From Kaistia adipata DSM 17808 (GTDB lineage Bacteria > Pseudomonadota > Alphaproteobacteria > Rhizobiales > Kaistiaceae), in assembly GCF_000423225.1 (NCBI RefSeq), contig NZ_AUHO01000006.1:434001-498000 (forward strand): DNA of 64,000 nucleotides. The letters run 5' to 3'. This document shows positions 1 to 8,207 of the stretch, one piece after another (the first letter of the stretch is position 1; each line of letters begins with the position of its first letter). The notes beneath the pieces were generated by a model. It saw only the letters and a list, made by a program, of their open reading frames with translations, made no database searches and was not told where the DNA came from. Both the position numbers and the translations under genes were made by a program.

Positions 1-204
1 GCCGAGATAGAGGCAGCGTTCGCGGCCGCTGGCGTGGATCCGAACAAGCCCATCGTCACCAGTTGCGGCTCCGGCGTGACCGCCGCGATTCTGGCATTGG
101 GCCTGGAGACCATCGGCGCACGCAATGTCGCGCTCTATGACGGCTCCTGGGCCGAATGGGGTGGCGCGCAGGATGCACCGGTCGCGACGGGACCAGCGGA
201 GTAG
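1..204 (+). CDS. sseA: 3-mercaptopyruvate sulfurtransferase, C-terminal part
   Basis: The window opens inside this gene, so only the last 67 codons are visible. They contain the CGSGVTA loop with the catalytic cysteine (about residue 22 of the visible part). That loop is typical of 3-mercaptopyruvate sulfurtransferases; thiosulfate sulfurtransferases carry a CRxG-type loop. The following YDGSWAEWG segment is the usual end of the second rhodanese domain. The enzyme moves sulfur from 3-mercaptopyruvate to cyanide or thiols. The N-terminal domain lies outside the window, so the start and operon context cannot be judged. Confidence 0.88.
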   Translation, partial: AEIEAAFAAAGVDPNKPIVTSCGSGVTAAILALGLETIGARNVALYDGSWAEWGGAQDAPVATGPAE

Positions 205-332
205 CCGGAGCCGCCGCGCCAGCGGGCCGCCGTGCTGGTACTCCCGAGCCGATCCCAAGTAGATGTCTCGCTCGGCCGGCGGCACCGTCCGTCGACAGAG
301 TACGCCTTGTGGGCTGGAGCCTGAACAGCGCA

Positions 333-360
333 TTCAGCCGCCGTTCAGCGGCCTTCAAGG
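333..360 (+). promoter_or_regulatory. Helically phased TTCA direct repeats upstream of the OmpA-family gene
   Basis: The 266-bp gap between sseA and the OmpA-family gene holds no convincing gene. Three TTCA half-sites start at 333 (TTCAGC), 344 (TTCAGC) and 354 (TTCAAG), spaced 11 and 10 bp, about one helical turn. An inverted CTGAA lies at 321-325. Direct repeats with this spacing are typical operators for OmpR/PhoB-type response regulators. The regulator is not identified, and the site is inferred from spacing alone. Confidence 0.4.
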
Positions 361-470
361 CATATGTCCCTCACGGATGCCGCATTTGATCGGCATGCAA
401 CAGGCGCATTCGGACGCCTACCGGATCCGTCACGGACAATGGCCTGCTGAGGCCCAGCTGCAGGAAGACC

Positions 471-1766
471 ATGAAGCTCACCCAGCTCCTTCTGCTTTCA
501 TCGGTTGCCATCCCGACCCTGTTCGGAAGCGCCCACGTGGCGCTCGCCGAGGCGCGACAGCCCGAGGCTCGGATCGTCGTGGCGCAGGCAGCGGAGGACC
601 GTGTCCAGCGGGCCCGTGAACTGCTCGAACAGGCGCAGCAGTCGCTGCAACAGGCCGAGGAAACCGGCGGCGACGTCCGCGCGGCTCGCCGTGGTGTCTC
701 GGAGGCCATGCAGAACCTTCGCGCGGCGGAGGACAATTCCGGTGCTCCGCCAGCCCAGTCCGCCAAGCCTGCTGCGCCTACCGCGCCGAAGGCCGGCCCG
801 ACCGACAGCCGCCCTGCCCGGTCGCCGGCCGAGGATGGTGTTCAACCGAAGCCGTATCAGCCGCCCGCCGGCGCCAAGAAGCCGGACGACGCGAAGCCCA
901 CGCCGGAGCGCAAGCCCAGCCCGAGCGAGGCTCCGAAGGCGCAGCCGGCGAAGCCCCAGCCGCCCAAGTCTGAGGCTCCGAAGACGGAACCCGCCAAGCC
1001 GCAGCCTCCCAAGGCACAGCCGGCTCCGGAGCGCCGCCCAGCCGAAACGGGGGCACGCCCGCCGCGTGGCGAGCAGGCCCGGCCGGACGGATCGCGGCCG
1101 CGTCCCGATGCCCGTCCGCCGCGCCCCGACAATCCCGATGGCCGCTACCGTGACTACCGCGACGCTCCCCCGCAGCGCGACATCTACATCGAGGGCCCGG
1201 GCTTCGGCGATCGTGAAGTTCCGCCGCCGCCGGGCTATCGCGATGGCCGTCCATACCGGCCAAACGGCCGCTTCATCGACGGCGGCCGCGCGACCGAGCG
1301 GCAGATCGAGGATACGTTCCGCGCGGCGCCGGTGCAGCGGATCGACCGTGGGTACTCGATGAACGAGATCCGCCGCGATCCGCGGGTTCGCGACATGGTG
1401 CGTCGTGTCGACATCGACACCATCACTTTCGAGTTCGGCTCGGCCCGCGTCCCCGACGACCAGGTTCGTAAGCTCCGGGCCATCGGCCGGGCGATCGGTC
1501 GCGTCGTCGACAGGGATCCCTATGCCGTGTTCCTGATCGAGGGCCATACGGACGCGGTCGGAACCGACCTCGCCAATCTGGAACTCTCCGACCGGCGCGC
1601 CGCCGCGGTCGCGGGCATCCTCGCGGACTATTTCGACATTCCGCGCGACGCGCTCGTCAGCCAGGGCTATGGCGAGCGCTACCTGAAGATCCCGACCGAA
1701 GCGCCGGAACGGCAGAACCGCCGCGTGACGATCCGCAACATCGGCCCGCTCCTGCAGGGTCGCTGA
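471..1766 (+). CDS. OmpA-family outer membrane/peptidoglycan-associated protein with proline-rich spacer
   Basis: 431 residues. A signal peptide ends near residue 26 (VALAEA). It is followed by a short predicted coiled coil (about 43-87, rich in Ala, Gln and Glu), then a long Pro/Lys/Ala and later Pro/Arg/Asp low-complexity segment (about 90-265), and a C-terminal OmpA domain (about 315-431). The C-terminal domain shows the expected FEFGSARVPDDQ and IEGHTDAVG motifs and the NRRVTI end that line the diaminopimelate-binding groove. There is no N-terminal beta-barrel. It is therefore better read as a periplasmic wall-binding protein with an extended linker than as a porin. ATG 471 follows an AGGA. 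A strong terminator lies directly downstream. Confidence 0.8.
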   Translation: MKLTQLLLLSSVAIPTLFGSAHVALAEARQPEARIVVAQAAEDRVQRARELLEQAQQSLQQAEETGGDVRAARRGVSEAMQNLRAAEDNSGAPPAQSAKPAAPTAPKAGPTDSRPARSPAEDGVQPKPYQPPAGAKKPDDAKPTPERKPSPSEAPKAQPAKPQPPKSEAPKTEPAKPQPPKAQPAPERRPAETGARPPRGEQARPDGSRPRPDARPPRPDNPDGRYRDYRDAPPQRDIYIEGPGFGDREVPPPPGYRDGRPYRPNGRFIDGGRATERQIEDTFRAAPVQRIDRGYSMNEIRRDPRVRDMVRRVDIDTITFEFGSARVPDDQVRKLRAIGRAIGRVVDRDPYAVFLIEGHTDAVGTDLANLELSDRRAAAVAGILADYFDIPRDALVSQGYGERYLKIPTEAPERQNRRVTIRNIGPLLQGR

Positions 1767-1778
1767 TAGAAACGACAA

Positions 1779-1802
1779 AGCCCGGCAGTCACCTGCCGGG
1801 CT
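1779..1802. terminator. Bidirectional intrinsic terminator between the OmpA-family gene and aapP
   Basis: A perfect 10-bp stem, AGCCCGGCAG / CTGCCGGGCT, closes a TCAC loop. It is followed by CTTCTT on the plus strand and by TTTGTCGTTT on the minus strand. It lies between two convergent genes and can serve both. Confidence 0.85.
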
Positions 1803-1827
1803 CTTCTTATGCCGGGATGAAAGCCGC

Positions 1828-2631
1828 TCAGTGCAGGATCTGGCTCAGGAAGAGCTTCGTCCGCTCATGCTGCGGATTGGTGAAGAAGCTGACCGGGTCG
1901 TTCTGCTCGATGATCTGGCCGCCATCCATGAAGATCACCCGGTTGGCGACCTGGCGCGCGAAGCCCATTTCGTGCGTCACGCAGATCATGGTCATACCCT
2001 CCATGGCCAGGCCGACCATGACGTCGAGCACTTCCTTGATCATCTCCGGATCGAGCGCCGAGGTCGGTTCGTCGAAGAGCATCACGCGCGGGTTCATGCA
2101 GAGCGAGCGGGCGATCGCCACGCGCTGCTGCTGGCCGCCGGAAAGCTGGCCCGGATATTTGTTCGCCTGCTCCGGGATCTTCACCCGGCTCAGATAGTGC
2201 ATCGCGATTTCCTCGGCCTCGCGCTTCGGCATCTTGCGGACGTTGATCGGCGCCAGCGTGCAGTTCTCGAGGATCGTCAGGTGCGGGAACAGATTGAAGT
2301 GCTGGAACACCATGCCGACCTCGCGGCGTACTTCATCGATCTTGCGCAGATCGTTGGTGAGTTCCTTGCCGTCGACGACGATCTTGCCCTTCTGGTGCTC
2401 CTCCAGCCGATTGATGCAGCGGATCAGGGTCGACTTCCCGGAACCAGACGGGCCGCAGATGACGATCCGCTCGCCGCGCATGACGGTCAGGTTGATGTCG
2501 CGGAGGACGTGAAACTCGCCGTACCACTTGTTGACGTCGACCATCTGCACGGCGACATCGGTCGACGACACGGTGAGGCTTGTTGGCGGGACGTGCGGCG
2601 CCTCGATGGTCGCGACGGAGGGATCCGACAT
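1828..2631 (-). CDS. aapP: General L-amino acid ABC transporter, ATP-binding protein
   Basis: 267 residues. It is the ATPase of the AapJQMP importer, which takes up a wide range of L-amino acids across the inner membrane. Walker [10 protein letters not shown] is at about 60-68, the signature LSGGQQQR at about 162-169 and Walker B VMLFDEP at about 183-189. KWYGEFHVL near residue 35 is typical of polar-amino-acid ABC ATPases. A 20-residue leader precedes the ABC domain. It is the last gene of the aapJ-Q-M-P set and starts 18 bp after aapM, so it is almost certainly cotranscribed. Confidence 0.93.
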   Translation of the reverse strand: MSDPSVATIEAPHVPPTSLTVSSTDVAVQMVDVNKWYGEFHVLRDINLTVMRGERIVICGPSGSGKSTLIRCINRLEEHQKGKIVVDGKELTNDLRKIDEVRREVGMVFQHFNLFPHLTILENCTLAPINVRKMPKREAEEIAMHYLSRVKIPEQANKYPGQLSGGQQQRVAIARSLCMNPRVMLFDEPTSALDPEMIKEVLDVMVGLAMEGMTMICVTHEMGFARQVANRVIFMDGGQIIEQNDPVSFFTNPQHERTKLFLSQILH

Positions 2632-2649
2632 GTGTTTTCCCCTTGAATT

Positions 2650-3984
2650 CTATCTGCGGCCCCTGTCGAGCCGTCGTTCGGTGAAGGCAGCATAGCGCGA
2701 CATCGCGAAGCAGAATGCCCAAAACACCATAGCTGCGAAAATATAGCCCGTCAGTCCGGTGACGGGCGATGCCCATTTCGCATCGTTGGCGGATGCCTGG
2801 ATCTGGCCGAGGAAGTCATAGAGGCCGATGATGATCACCAGCGTCGTGTCCTTGAACAGCGAGATGAAGGATCCGACGATGCCGGGGATCGAGATCCGCA
2901 GGGCCTGCGGCAGGACGATCTGGCGCATCATCTGCCAGTAGCCGAGACCGAGCGCCATCGCCCCTTCATACTGGCCGCGGGGGATCGCCTGCAGGCCGCC
3001 GCGGATCGTCTCCGCCATGTAGGCGGCCTGGAACAGCGCGACGCCGATGAGGGCCCGCAACAACTTGTCGAACGTGACACCGTCCGGCAGGAAGAGCGGC
3101 AGCATCACCGAAGCCATGAACAGCACGGTGATCAGCGGCACGCCGCGCCAGACCTCGATGAAGATCGTCGAAGCGAGTTTGACGACCGGCATGTTGGAGC
3201 GGCGCCCGAGGGCGAGCAGGATGCCGAGCGGCAGCGCCGCGACCATGCCCGTAATCGCGACGACGAGGGTCACGAGGAGGCCGCCCCAATTGGCGGTCTC
3301 GACCGGCACGAGCCCGAAATCGAGACTGACCAGGAACAGGACCACCGCGATATATCCAAGGATGATCGACGCGGTCGTGCCGGAGCCCTTCACCGGCCGT
3401 TCGGCCAGCTTCGCGAACAGCGCGAGCCCGCCGATGATCAGCGCGGCGATGATGGCGTACTGCACGGCGAAGCGCAGCGGCGACGGCGCCATCAGGCTGG
3501 AGGGGATCAGGTTTCCCGCCAGCCGGACATGGCCGCCCGTCAGCAGGATGAACGCGACGATGGGAAAGACGCCGATCAGGAACAGCGCGTTCAGCCGCTT
3601 GTACGGCACGCGCGGGATCAGCATCGGGACGAGCCCGACGACCAGCAGCAGGAACACGATGTCCACCCGCCAGCGCTCGGCGGCCGGATACCGGCCGTAG
3701 ACGAACTGCGGCAGATAGGCCTTCACATAGGCCCAGCATGCCCCCGTCGCGGTGGCGCAGGCGCTGCGATCGGCTCCCTCCCAGACGGCGTTGACGAGCG
3801 TGAAGCGGATGAACGGCGTCACCATCCAGACGATGAACGCCAGGATCAGGACCGTCATGACGCCGTTGAGCGGCGACGAGAACAGGTTTTGCCGCATCCA
3901 TCCGGTGATGCCGACCGTGTTGCGGGGCGCCGCCTGCGGTTCGATCAAGGCGTTGCGGACGAAGCTGTTGGCTGGTGCGTTCAT
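2650..3984 (-). CDS. aapM: General L-amino acid ABC transporter, permease AapM
   Basis: 444 residues, an integral inner-membrane permease of the HisM/GlnP type. The N-terminal half carries several membrane segments with the ATGACWAYV region found in AapM. The C-terminal BPD_transp_1 domain (about 230-430) contains the EAA-like loop around YEGAMALGLGYWQMMRQI, which contacts AapP. AapM proteins I know are about 385 residues. This one is longer, apparently because of extra hydrophobic sequence around residues 165-225. It lies 9 bp downstream of aapQ and upstream of aapP, so operon membership is clear. Confidence 0.9.
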   Translation of the reverse strand: MNAPANSFVRNALIEPQAAPRNTVGITGWMRQNLFSSPLNGVMTVLILAFIVWMVTPFIRFTLVNAVWEGADRSACATATGACWAYVKAYLPQFVYGRYPAAERWRVDIVFLLLVVGLVPMLIPRVPYKRLNALFLIGVFPIVAFILLTGGHVRLAGNLIPSSLMAPSPLRFAVQYAIIAALIIGGLALFAKLAERPVKGSGTTASIILGYIAVVLFLVSLDFGLVPVETANWGGLLVTLVVAITGMVAALPLGILLALGRRSNMPVVKLASTIFIEVWRGVPLITVLFMASVMLPLFLPDGVTFDKLLRALIGVALFQAAYMAETIRGGLQAIPRGQYEGAMALGLGYWQMMRQIVLPQALRISIPGIVGSFISLFKDTTLVIIIGLYDFLGQIQASANDAKWASPVTGLTGYIFAAMVFWAFCFAMSRYAAFTERRLDRGRR

Positions 3985-3993
3985 GGCCCCTCC

Positions 3994-5205
3994 TCACCGC
4001 TCGATCAGCGCAGCGCGCTTGTTGAAATAGCCCATGACGGCAGACGTCAGGACGCTGAGGCCCAGGTAGAACAGCATCCAGATGCTGACGATCTCCACCG
4101 CCTGACCGGTCTGGTTCAGCACCGTCCCGCCGACCGCCACGAGATCCGGATAGGCGATCGCGACGGCGAGCGACGAGTTCTTGGTGAGGTTCAGATACTG
4201 GTTGGTCAGCGGGGGAATGATGATGCGCATCGCCTGCGGCAGCACGACCAGGCGCAGGGTCGGACCGGCACGCAGCCCGAGCGAATGCGCCGCCTCGGTC
4301 TGGCCCTTGCTGACGGCTTGGATGCCGGAGCGGACCACCTCCGCGATGTAGGTCGCGGTATAGAGCGAAAGCGCCAGCAGCAGGCCGATGAACTCGGGGA
4401 TGATCGTCAGGCCGGTTCCGGCCTGGAAGCCGCGCCGCAGCAGCGGCCCCGTCTCGTTGAAGACGGGGAAGTCGACGCCGAGCGGCCGGCCTGCGATGAA
4501 GAACGCGACGACCGGCAGGCCGATGATCAGCGCGAGGTTGATCGTGCCGATGGGAGGACGATCTCCCGTCCGGTCCTGGCGTTCGTGGCCCCAGTTCGTC
4601 ACGAAAGCAGTGGCTGCGATCGCCGCCGGTATGGCGGCCGCGACGAGCCAGAGCCCTTCGCCGGGCACAAGCCTCGGCACGTGCAACCCGCCGATGTTGA
4701 GGTCGATGCCGTGGATCAGCGTCATCCGCTCGCGCATGCCGGGTAGATTGCGCAGGACGACGAAGTACCAGAAGAACAGCTGCAGCAGCAGCGGGATGTT
4801 GCGCAGGATCTCGACGAAGGCCGTCGCCGTCCGCGAGATGAGCCAGTTGGAGGAAAGCCGCGCGACGCCGACGATGAAGCCCAGAATTGTGGCGAAGACG
4901 ATGCCGAGCCCGGCCACGACCAGCGTGTTCAGCAGGCCGACCAGAAGCGCGCGTCCATAGGACGAGGCCTCGGTGTAGTCGATCATCCGCTGGATGATGC
5001 CGAATCCGGCCGTGCGATCGAGAAATCCGTAGCCCGCCGCGATGTTGGCCTTCTGAAGATTGCGGGCGGTGTTGTCGATAATGTCCCAGACCAGCCATCC
5101 GAGGACGAGAACAAAGACAATCTGAAATGCGATGCCCCGGACCGTCGGATTGTTGAGGAGGGATGCCATGCGTCCCCCTGCGGACGCCGCGCCTCTGTCG
5201 GTCAA
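3994..5205 (-). CDS. aapQ: General L-amino acid ABC transporter, permease AapQ
   Basis: 403 residues, the partner permease of AapM. Hydrophobic segments occur throughout. The permease signature loop lies near residues 295-320 (EAAHSLGLRAGPTLRLVVLP), followed by the KNSSLAVAIAYPDLV segment usual in this family. A large periplasmic insert (about 150-240) between the first and last membrane segments is normal for AapQ. It follows aapJ after a 137-bp spacer that contains a strong hairpin, and is followed closely by aapM. Confidence 0.92.
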   Translation of the reverse strand: MTDRGAASAGGRMASLLNNPTVRGIAFQIVFVLVLGWLVWDIIDNTARNLQKANIAAGYGFLDRTAGFGIIQRMIDYTEASSYGRALLVGLLNTLVVAGLGIVFATILGFIVGVARLSSNWLISRTATAFVEILRNIPLLLQLFFWYFVVLRNLPGMRERMTLIHGIDLNIGGLHVPRLVPGEGLWLVAAAIPAAIAATAFVTNWGHERQDRTGDRPPIGTINLALIIGLPVVAFFIAGRPLGVDFPVFNETGPLLRRGFQAGTGLTIIPEFIGLLLALSLYTATYIAEVVRSGIQAVSKGQTEAAHSLGLRAGPTLRLVVLPQAMRIIIPPLTNQYLNLTKNSSLAVAIAYPDLVAVGGTVLNQTGQAVEIVSIWMLFYLGLSVLTSAVMGYFNKRAALIER

Positions 5206-5302
5206 ACGATTTTCCCCTTGATCGGCCGGGCCTTGGCATTGCCGGCCAGCTTCCCCTCACCGCCTGCGTTCCGGATCTTGGCGTCCGTCAAACGCGGCGA
5301 TG

Positions 5303-5327
5303 CCACGGGCGGCCGGGCCGCCCGTGG
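5303..5327 (-). promoter_or_regulatory. Perfect hairpin between aapJ and aapQ
   Basis: Positions 5303-5314 and 5316-5327 are perfect 12-bp reverse complements (CCACGGGCGGCC / GGCCGCCCGTGG) around one central base. In the aap transcript it forms a very stable stem-loop after the aapJ stop, and no U-tract follows. Hairpins at this place in ABC importer operons commonly protect the upstream binding-protein mRNA or attenuate the permease genes, giving more binding protein than permease. That role is inferred. Confidence 0.6.
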
Positions 5328-5342
5328 TTGGATGCCATGAAA

Positions 5343-6365
5343 TCAGCGGATCGGCGGCGCGTACTGGATGCCGCCCTTCGACCAGAGATTGTTCAGGCCG
5401 CGGGCGATGCCGAGCTGGGTCGAGGGGCCGATATTGGCGTCGAAGATCTCGCCATAATTGCCCATCTGCTTGATCACGTTGTAGGCCCAGTCGCTCGACA
5501 GGCCGATCGCCTGGCCGAAGTCGCCCTCGATGCCGAGGAAGCGCTTGATCTCGGGATTGTCCGAGGTCTTCTTCTCGTCGATGTTCGCCTTGGTCAGGCC
5601 GAGCTCCTCGGCGTTCAGCAGCGCGAACAGCGTCCACTTCACCAGCGTGAACCACTTGTCGTCGCCCTGGCGCACGGCCGGGCCAAGCGGCTCCTTCGAG
5701 ATGATCTCCGGCAGGATCATATGATCGTCCGGCGCGGTCAGCTTCAGGCGCTCGGCATAGAGGCCGGAAGCATCGGTCGTGTAGGCGTCGCAGCGGCCGG
5801 CCTCGTAGGCCTGCAGCACTTCCTCGTTCTTCTCGTAGGCCACGACCTCGTAAGGCATGTTGTGGGAGCGGAAGAAGTCGGCGAGGTTCAGCTCGGTGGT
5901 GGTGCCGGTCTGGGTGCAGACCTTGGCGCCCGAGAGTTCGAGCGCCGACGACACGCCGAGCGACTTGCGGACCATGAAGCCCTGGCCGTCATAATAGGTG
6001 ACGCCGACGAACTGGAGTCCGAGCGAGCTGTCGCGCGACATGGTCCAGGTGGTGTTGCGCGAGAGCACGTCGACTTCGCCGGATTGCAGCGCCGTGAAGC
6101 GCTCCTTGGCGTTGAGCGGCGTGAACTTGACCTTGGTCGGGTCATTGAAGATGGCTGCGGCGATGGCACGACAGAAGTCGACGTCGATGCCCGTCCATGC
6201 GCCATTCTCGTCAGTGGCGCCAAATCCGATCAGATTGCCGCCATTGGCGCCGCACTGAACAAAGCCCTTGGCTTTGACGTCTTCGAGCGTCCCGGCCCCG
6301 GCGCTTGCAAAGCTCGTCACGGCCATGGCAGCGCCGGCCAGTATAGATGCGATCGTCCTGTACAT
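5343..6365 (-). CDS. aapJ: General L-amino acid ABC transporter, periplasmic binding protein
   Basis: 340 residues. A Sec signal peptide ends near residue 24 (ASAGA). The mature protein is an SBP_bac_3 domain with GVTYYDGQGFMV and the WTGIDVDFCRAIAAAIF segment typical of AapJ/BztA. It binds amino acids in the periplasm and delivers them to AapQM. ATG 6365 is preceded by an AAAAGG Shine-Dalgarno-like run. It is the first gene of the aap operon. The 329-bp divergent gap to the metC-like gene should contain its promoter. Confidence 0.94.
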   Translation of the reverse strand: MYRTIASILAGAAMAVTSFASAGAGTLEDVKAKGFVQCGANGGNLIGFGATDENGAWTGIDVDFCRAIAAAIFNDPTKVKFTPLNAKERFTALQSGEVDVLSRNTTWTMSRDSSLGLQFVGVTYYDGQGFMVRKSLGVSSALELSGAKVCTQTGTTTELNLADFFRSHNMPYEVVAYEKNEEVLQAYEAGRCDAYTTDASGLYAERLKLTAPDDHMILPEIISKEPLGPAVRQGDDKWFTLVKWTLFALLNAEELGLTKANIDEKKTSDNPEIKRFLGIEGDFGQAIGLSSDWAYNVIKQMGNYGEIFDANIGPSTQLGIARGLNNLWSKGGIQYAPPIR

Positions 6366-6543
6366 CGTGCAGCCTTTTTTCCCCTGGAATGTCCGTCGTA
6401 TCAGCCTGTGGCAGCATCGTCTCTTTTCGAGATCTTCGCGAACTCCACTCGACCGAGTTGGATAGCGCGTTCACTGTCCTCTCGTCTTGGGTCGGCCGCC
6501 GGCCATCATGGCCGTGCTGGCGCTTCGCTGGTCCCAGCCTGAA

Positions 6544-6660
6544 TTGACCCATGCATCACATGGCATTATGCCAAGCGGGTCAAGGGGGCGCTGTTCCAGT
6601 GACAGACCCTTGTTCCGGCAAAGGTTTCGGCTTGGTGCGCCTGCACGGAACGCTGTTCCG
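6544..6660. promoter_or_regulatory. Divergent aapJ / metC-like regulatory region with palindromes
   Basis: The gap 6366-6694 has no convincing gene but carries symmetric elements on the metC side. TTGACCC at 6544-6550 is inverted as GGGTCAA at 6577-6583. CGGAAC-GCT-GTTCCG forms an odd palindrome at 6646-6660. The octamer TGTTCC(A/G)G occurs three times in the last 110 bp. These are candidate operators; I recognise no specific regulator and saw no S-adenosylmethionine riboswitch consensus. Confidence 0.3.
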
Positions 6661-6694
6661 GGCCCCCGTCAACTTTGCCCGCTTCGGAGTTCCC

Positions 6695-7873
6695 ATGTCT
6701 CGGAATGACAATGCCCACGCCGGTGAAAAGCCCCTGACGCGCCTGGTGCGCAGCGGCCGCGACCACGCCATCACCGGCCCGTTCGTCAATCCGCCCGTCG
6801 TGCATGCGTCGACCGTGCTGTTTGAAACCTCGGACGACCTCCTGAGCGGCCAGCAGCGCTACACCTATGGCCGGCGCGGAACGCCGACCATCGAGGCGCT
6901 CGAGGCGACGATGTCGGAGATGGAGGGTGCCGAAGGCAGCGTCCTCTGCCCATCGGGCCTCTCGGCCGTCTCGACCGCGCTCCTGTCGGTCCTGCGGTCC
7001 GGTGACCACCTGCTGATGGCCGACAACGTCTACGACCCGGCCCGCCAGGTGGCGAACACCGTTCTGAAGCGCATGGGTATCGAGACGACGTTCTTCGCCC
7101 CGGATATCGGCGCCGACATTGCCAAGCTGTTCCAGCCGAACACCCGCGCGGTCTATCTCGAAAGCCCGGGCTCGCTGACCTTCGAGGTGTCCGACATTCC
7201 GGCGATCGCCAAGGTCGCCCACGCGCGCGACGCCTTGGTGCTCGCCGACAACACCTGGGCCACGCCCTACTTCTTCAAGCCGCTTGAACACGGCGTCGAC
7301 CTCGCCATCATCGCCGGCACCAAATATCTCTGCGGCCATTCCGACGTCATGATTGGGACCATCGCTGCCAATGCGCGCGCCTGGCCGATGCTGATTGAGA
7401 CGCACGGCACGCTCGGCATCTGCGTTGGCCCCGACGACATCTACCTGACGCTTCGCGGCATCCGCACCATGGGCGTGCGCCTCGACAAGCAAATGCAGTC
7501 CGGCCTTGAGATCGCAAGCTGGCTGGAGGCGCGGGCCGAGGTGAAGCGCGTCATGCACCCGGGGCTTGCTTCCGATCCGAGCCATGCGATCTGGAAGCGC
7601 GACATGACCGGATCGAGCGGTCTCTTCGGCGTCATTCCGGACGGCTGGAGCCTCGACAAGGTCAAGGCATTCCTCGACGGCCTGCGCCTGTTTGGCCTTG
7701 GCTATTCATGGGGCGGCTTCGAGAGCCTCGCCATCATCGGCCGCCCGCGCCGCACGGCAGCCCCCTGGCCGGCAGAGGATCACATCATCCGCCTGCAGAT
7801 CGGCCTGGAGGATTCCGCCGACCTGATCGCGGACCTCGAAGCGAGCTTCGCGCGCGTCAGCAATCTCAGCTGA
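6695..7873 (+). CDS. metC: Cystathionine beta-lyase (PLP-dependent, Cys/Met metabolism family)
   Basis: 392 residues. It belongs to the fold-type I Cys/Met metabolism PLP enzymes. The PLP lysine lies in IIAGTKYLCGHSDVMIG (about residues 200-216), and RYTYGRRGTPT and ADNTWATP are family motifs. MetC cleaves cystathionine to homocysteine, pyruvate and ammonia; the SDVMIG context and overall pattern fit the MetC branch rather than MetB/MetZ. I chose ATG 6695, preceded by GGAG. An in-frame ATG at 6551 would add 48 residues that do not resemble the family. The 3' end overlaps the convergent LAB_N gene by 8 bp. Confidence 0.88.
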   Translation: MSRNDNAHAGEKPLTRLVRSGRDHAITGPFVNPPVVHASTVLFETSDDLLSGQQRYTYGRRGTPTIEALEATMSEMEGAEGSVLCPSGLSAVSTALLSVLRSGDHLLMADNVYDPARQVANTVLKRMGIETTFFAPDIGADIAKLFQPNTRAVYLESPGSLTFEVSDIPAIAKVAHARDALVLADNTWATPYFFKPLEHGVDLAIIAGTKYLCGHSDVMIGTIAANARAWPMLIETHGTLGICVGPDDIYLTLRGIRTMGVRLDKQMQSGLEIASWLEARAEVKRVMHPGLASDPSHAIWKRDMTGSSGLFGVIPDGWSLDKVKAFLDGLRLFGLGYSWGGFESLAIIGRPRRTAAPWPAEDHIIRLQIGLEDSADLIADLEASFARVSNLS

Positions 7874-8207
7874 CGGCGCCGTTCTCCCGGGCCTCTTTCC
7901 GCTCGCGCAGGATGAACCACGCATTGCGGAAATAGATGAACAGGCCTGCCGCCTGCCCGGCGATGAAGACCGGGTCCTTGCGGTAGATCGCATAGACCAG
8001 CAGCAGTCCGCCGCCGAGGATCGAGAAGGTCCAGAACGCGGCGGGCACGACGCTGCGCTTGGCGCGCTCGCTGGCGATCCACTGCACGACGAAGCGCATG
8101 GTGAACATGGCCTGCGCCACGAAGCCAAGCAGGATCCAGACGTCGAACTGCTCCACGAAGACGTGGTGCAGCCAGTCGCCGATGGCGCCCAAGAGATTAC
8201 CGGCCAT
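7866..8207 (-). CDS. LAB_N domain small membrane protein (lipid-A-disaccharide synthase N-terminal-like)
   Basis: 113 residues with three predicted membrane segments. It matches the stand-alone LAB_N domain family, including the FVAQAMFTMRFVVQWIASE and FWTFSILGGGLLLVYA segments. The family often sits beside polyprenyl-phosphate sugar synthases and ArnT-like transferases. Its biochemical role is unknown; in this setting it could help move or present a lipid-linked sugar, but that is inference. The ATG overlaps the upstream GT2 gene by 11 bp and has a GGAGGTGA ribosome-binding site, so it is the last gene of a tight four-gene operon. Confidence 0.82.
   Translation of the reverse strand: MAGNLLGAIGDWLHHVFVEQFDVWILLGFVAQAMFTMRFVVQWIASERAKRSVVPAAFWTFSILGGGLLLVYAIYRKDPVFIAGQAAGLFIYFRNAWFILRERKEARENGAVS

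Noticed and set aside
498-1778. Long minus-strand open frame opposite the OmpA-family gene (426 codons)
   Set aside because: It mirrors the GC-rich codons of the plus-strand gene, has low-complexity Arg/Gly-rich translation and no family motifs.
2966-5260. 764-codon minus-strand open frame across aapM and aapQ
   Set aside because: It is a shifted frame of two clearly recognised permease genes; the translation is Arg/His/Ala-rich nonsense.
6551-6694. 48-codon N-terminal extension of the metC-like gene
   Set aside because: ATG 6695 has a good ribosome-binding site and begins at the usual family N-terminus; the extension covers palindromic promoter elements.
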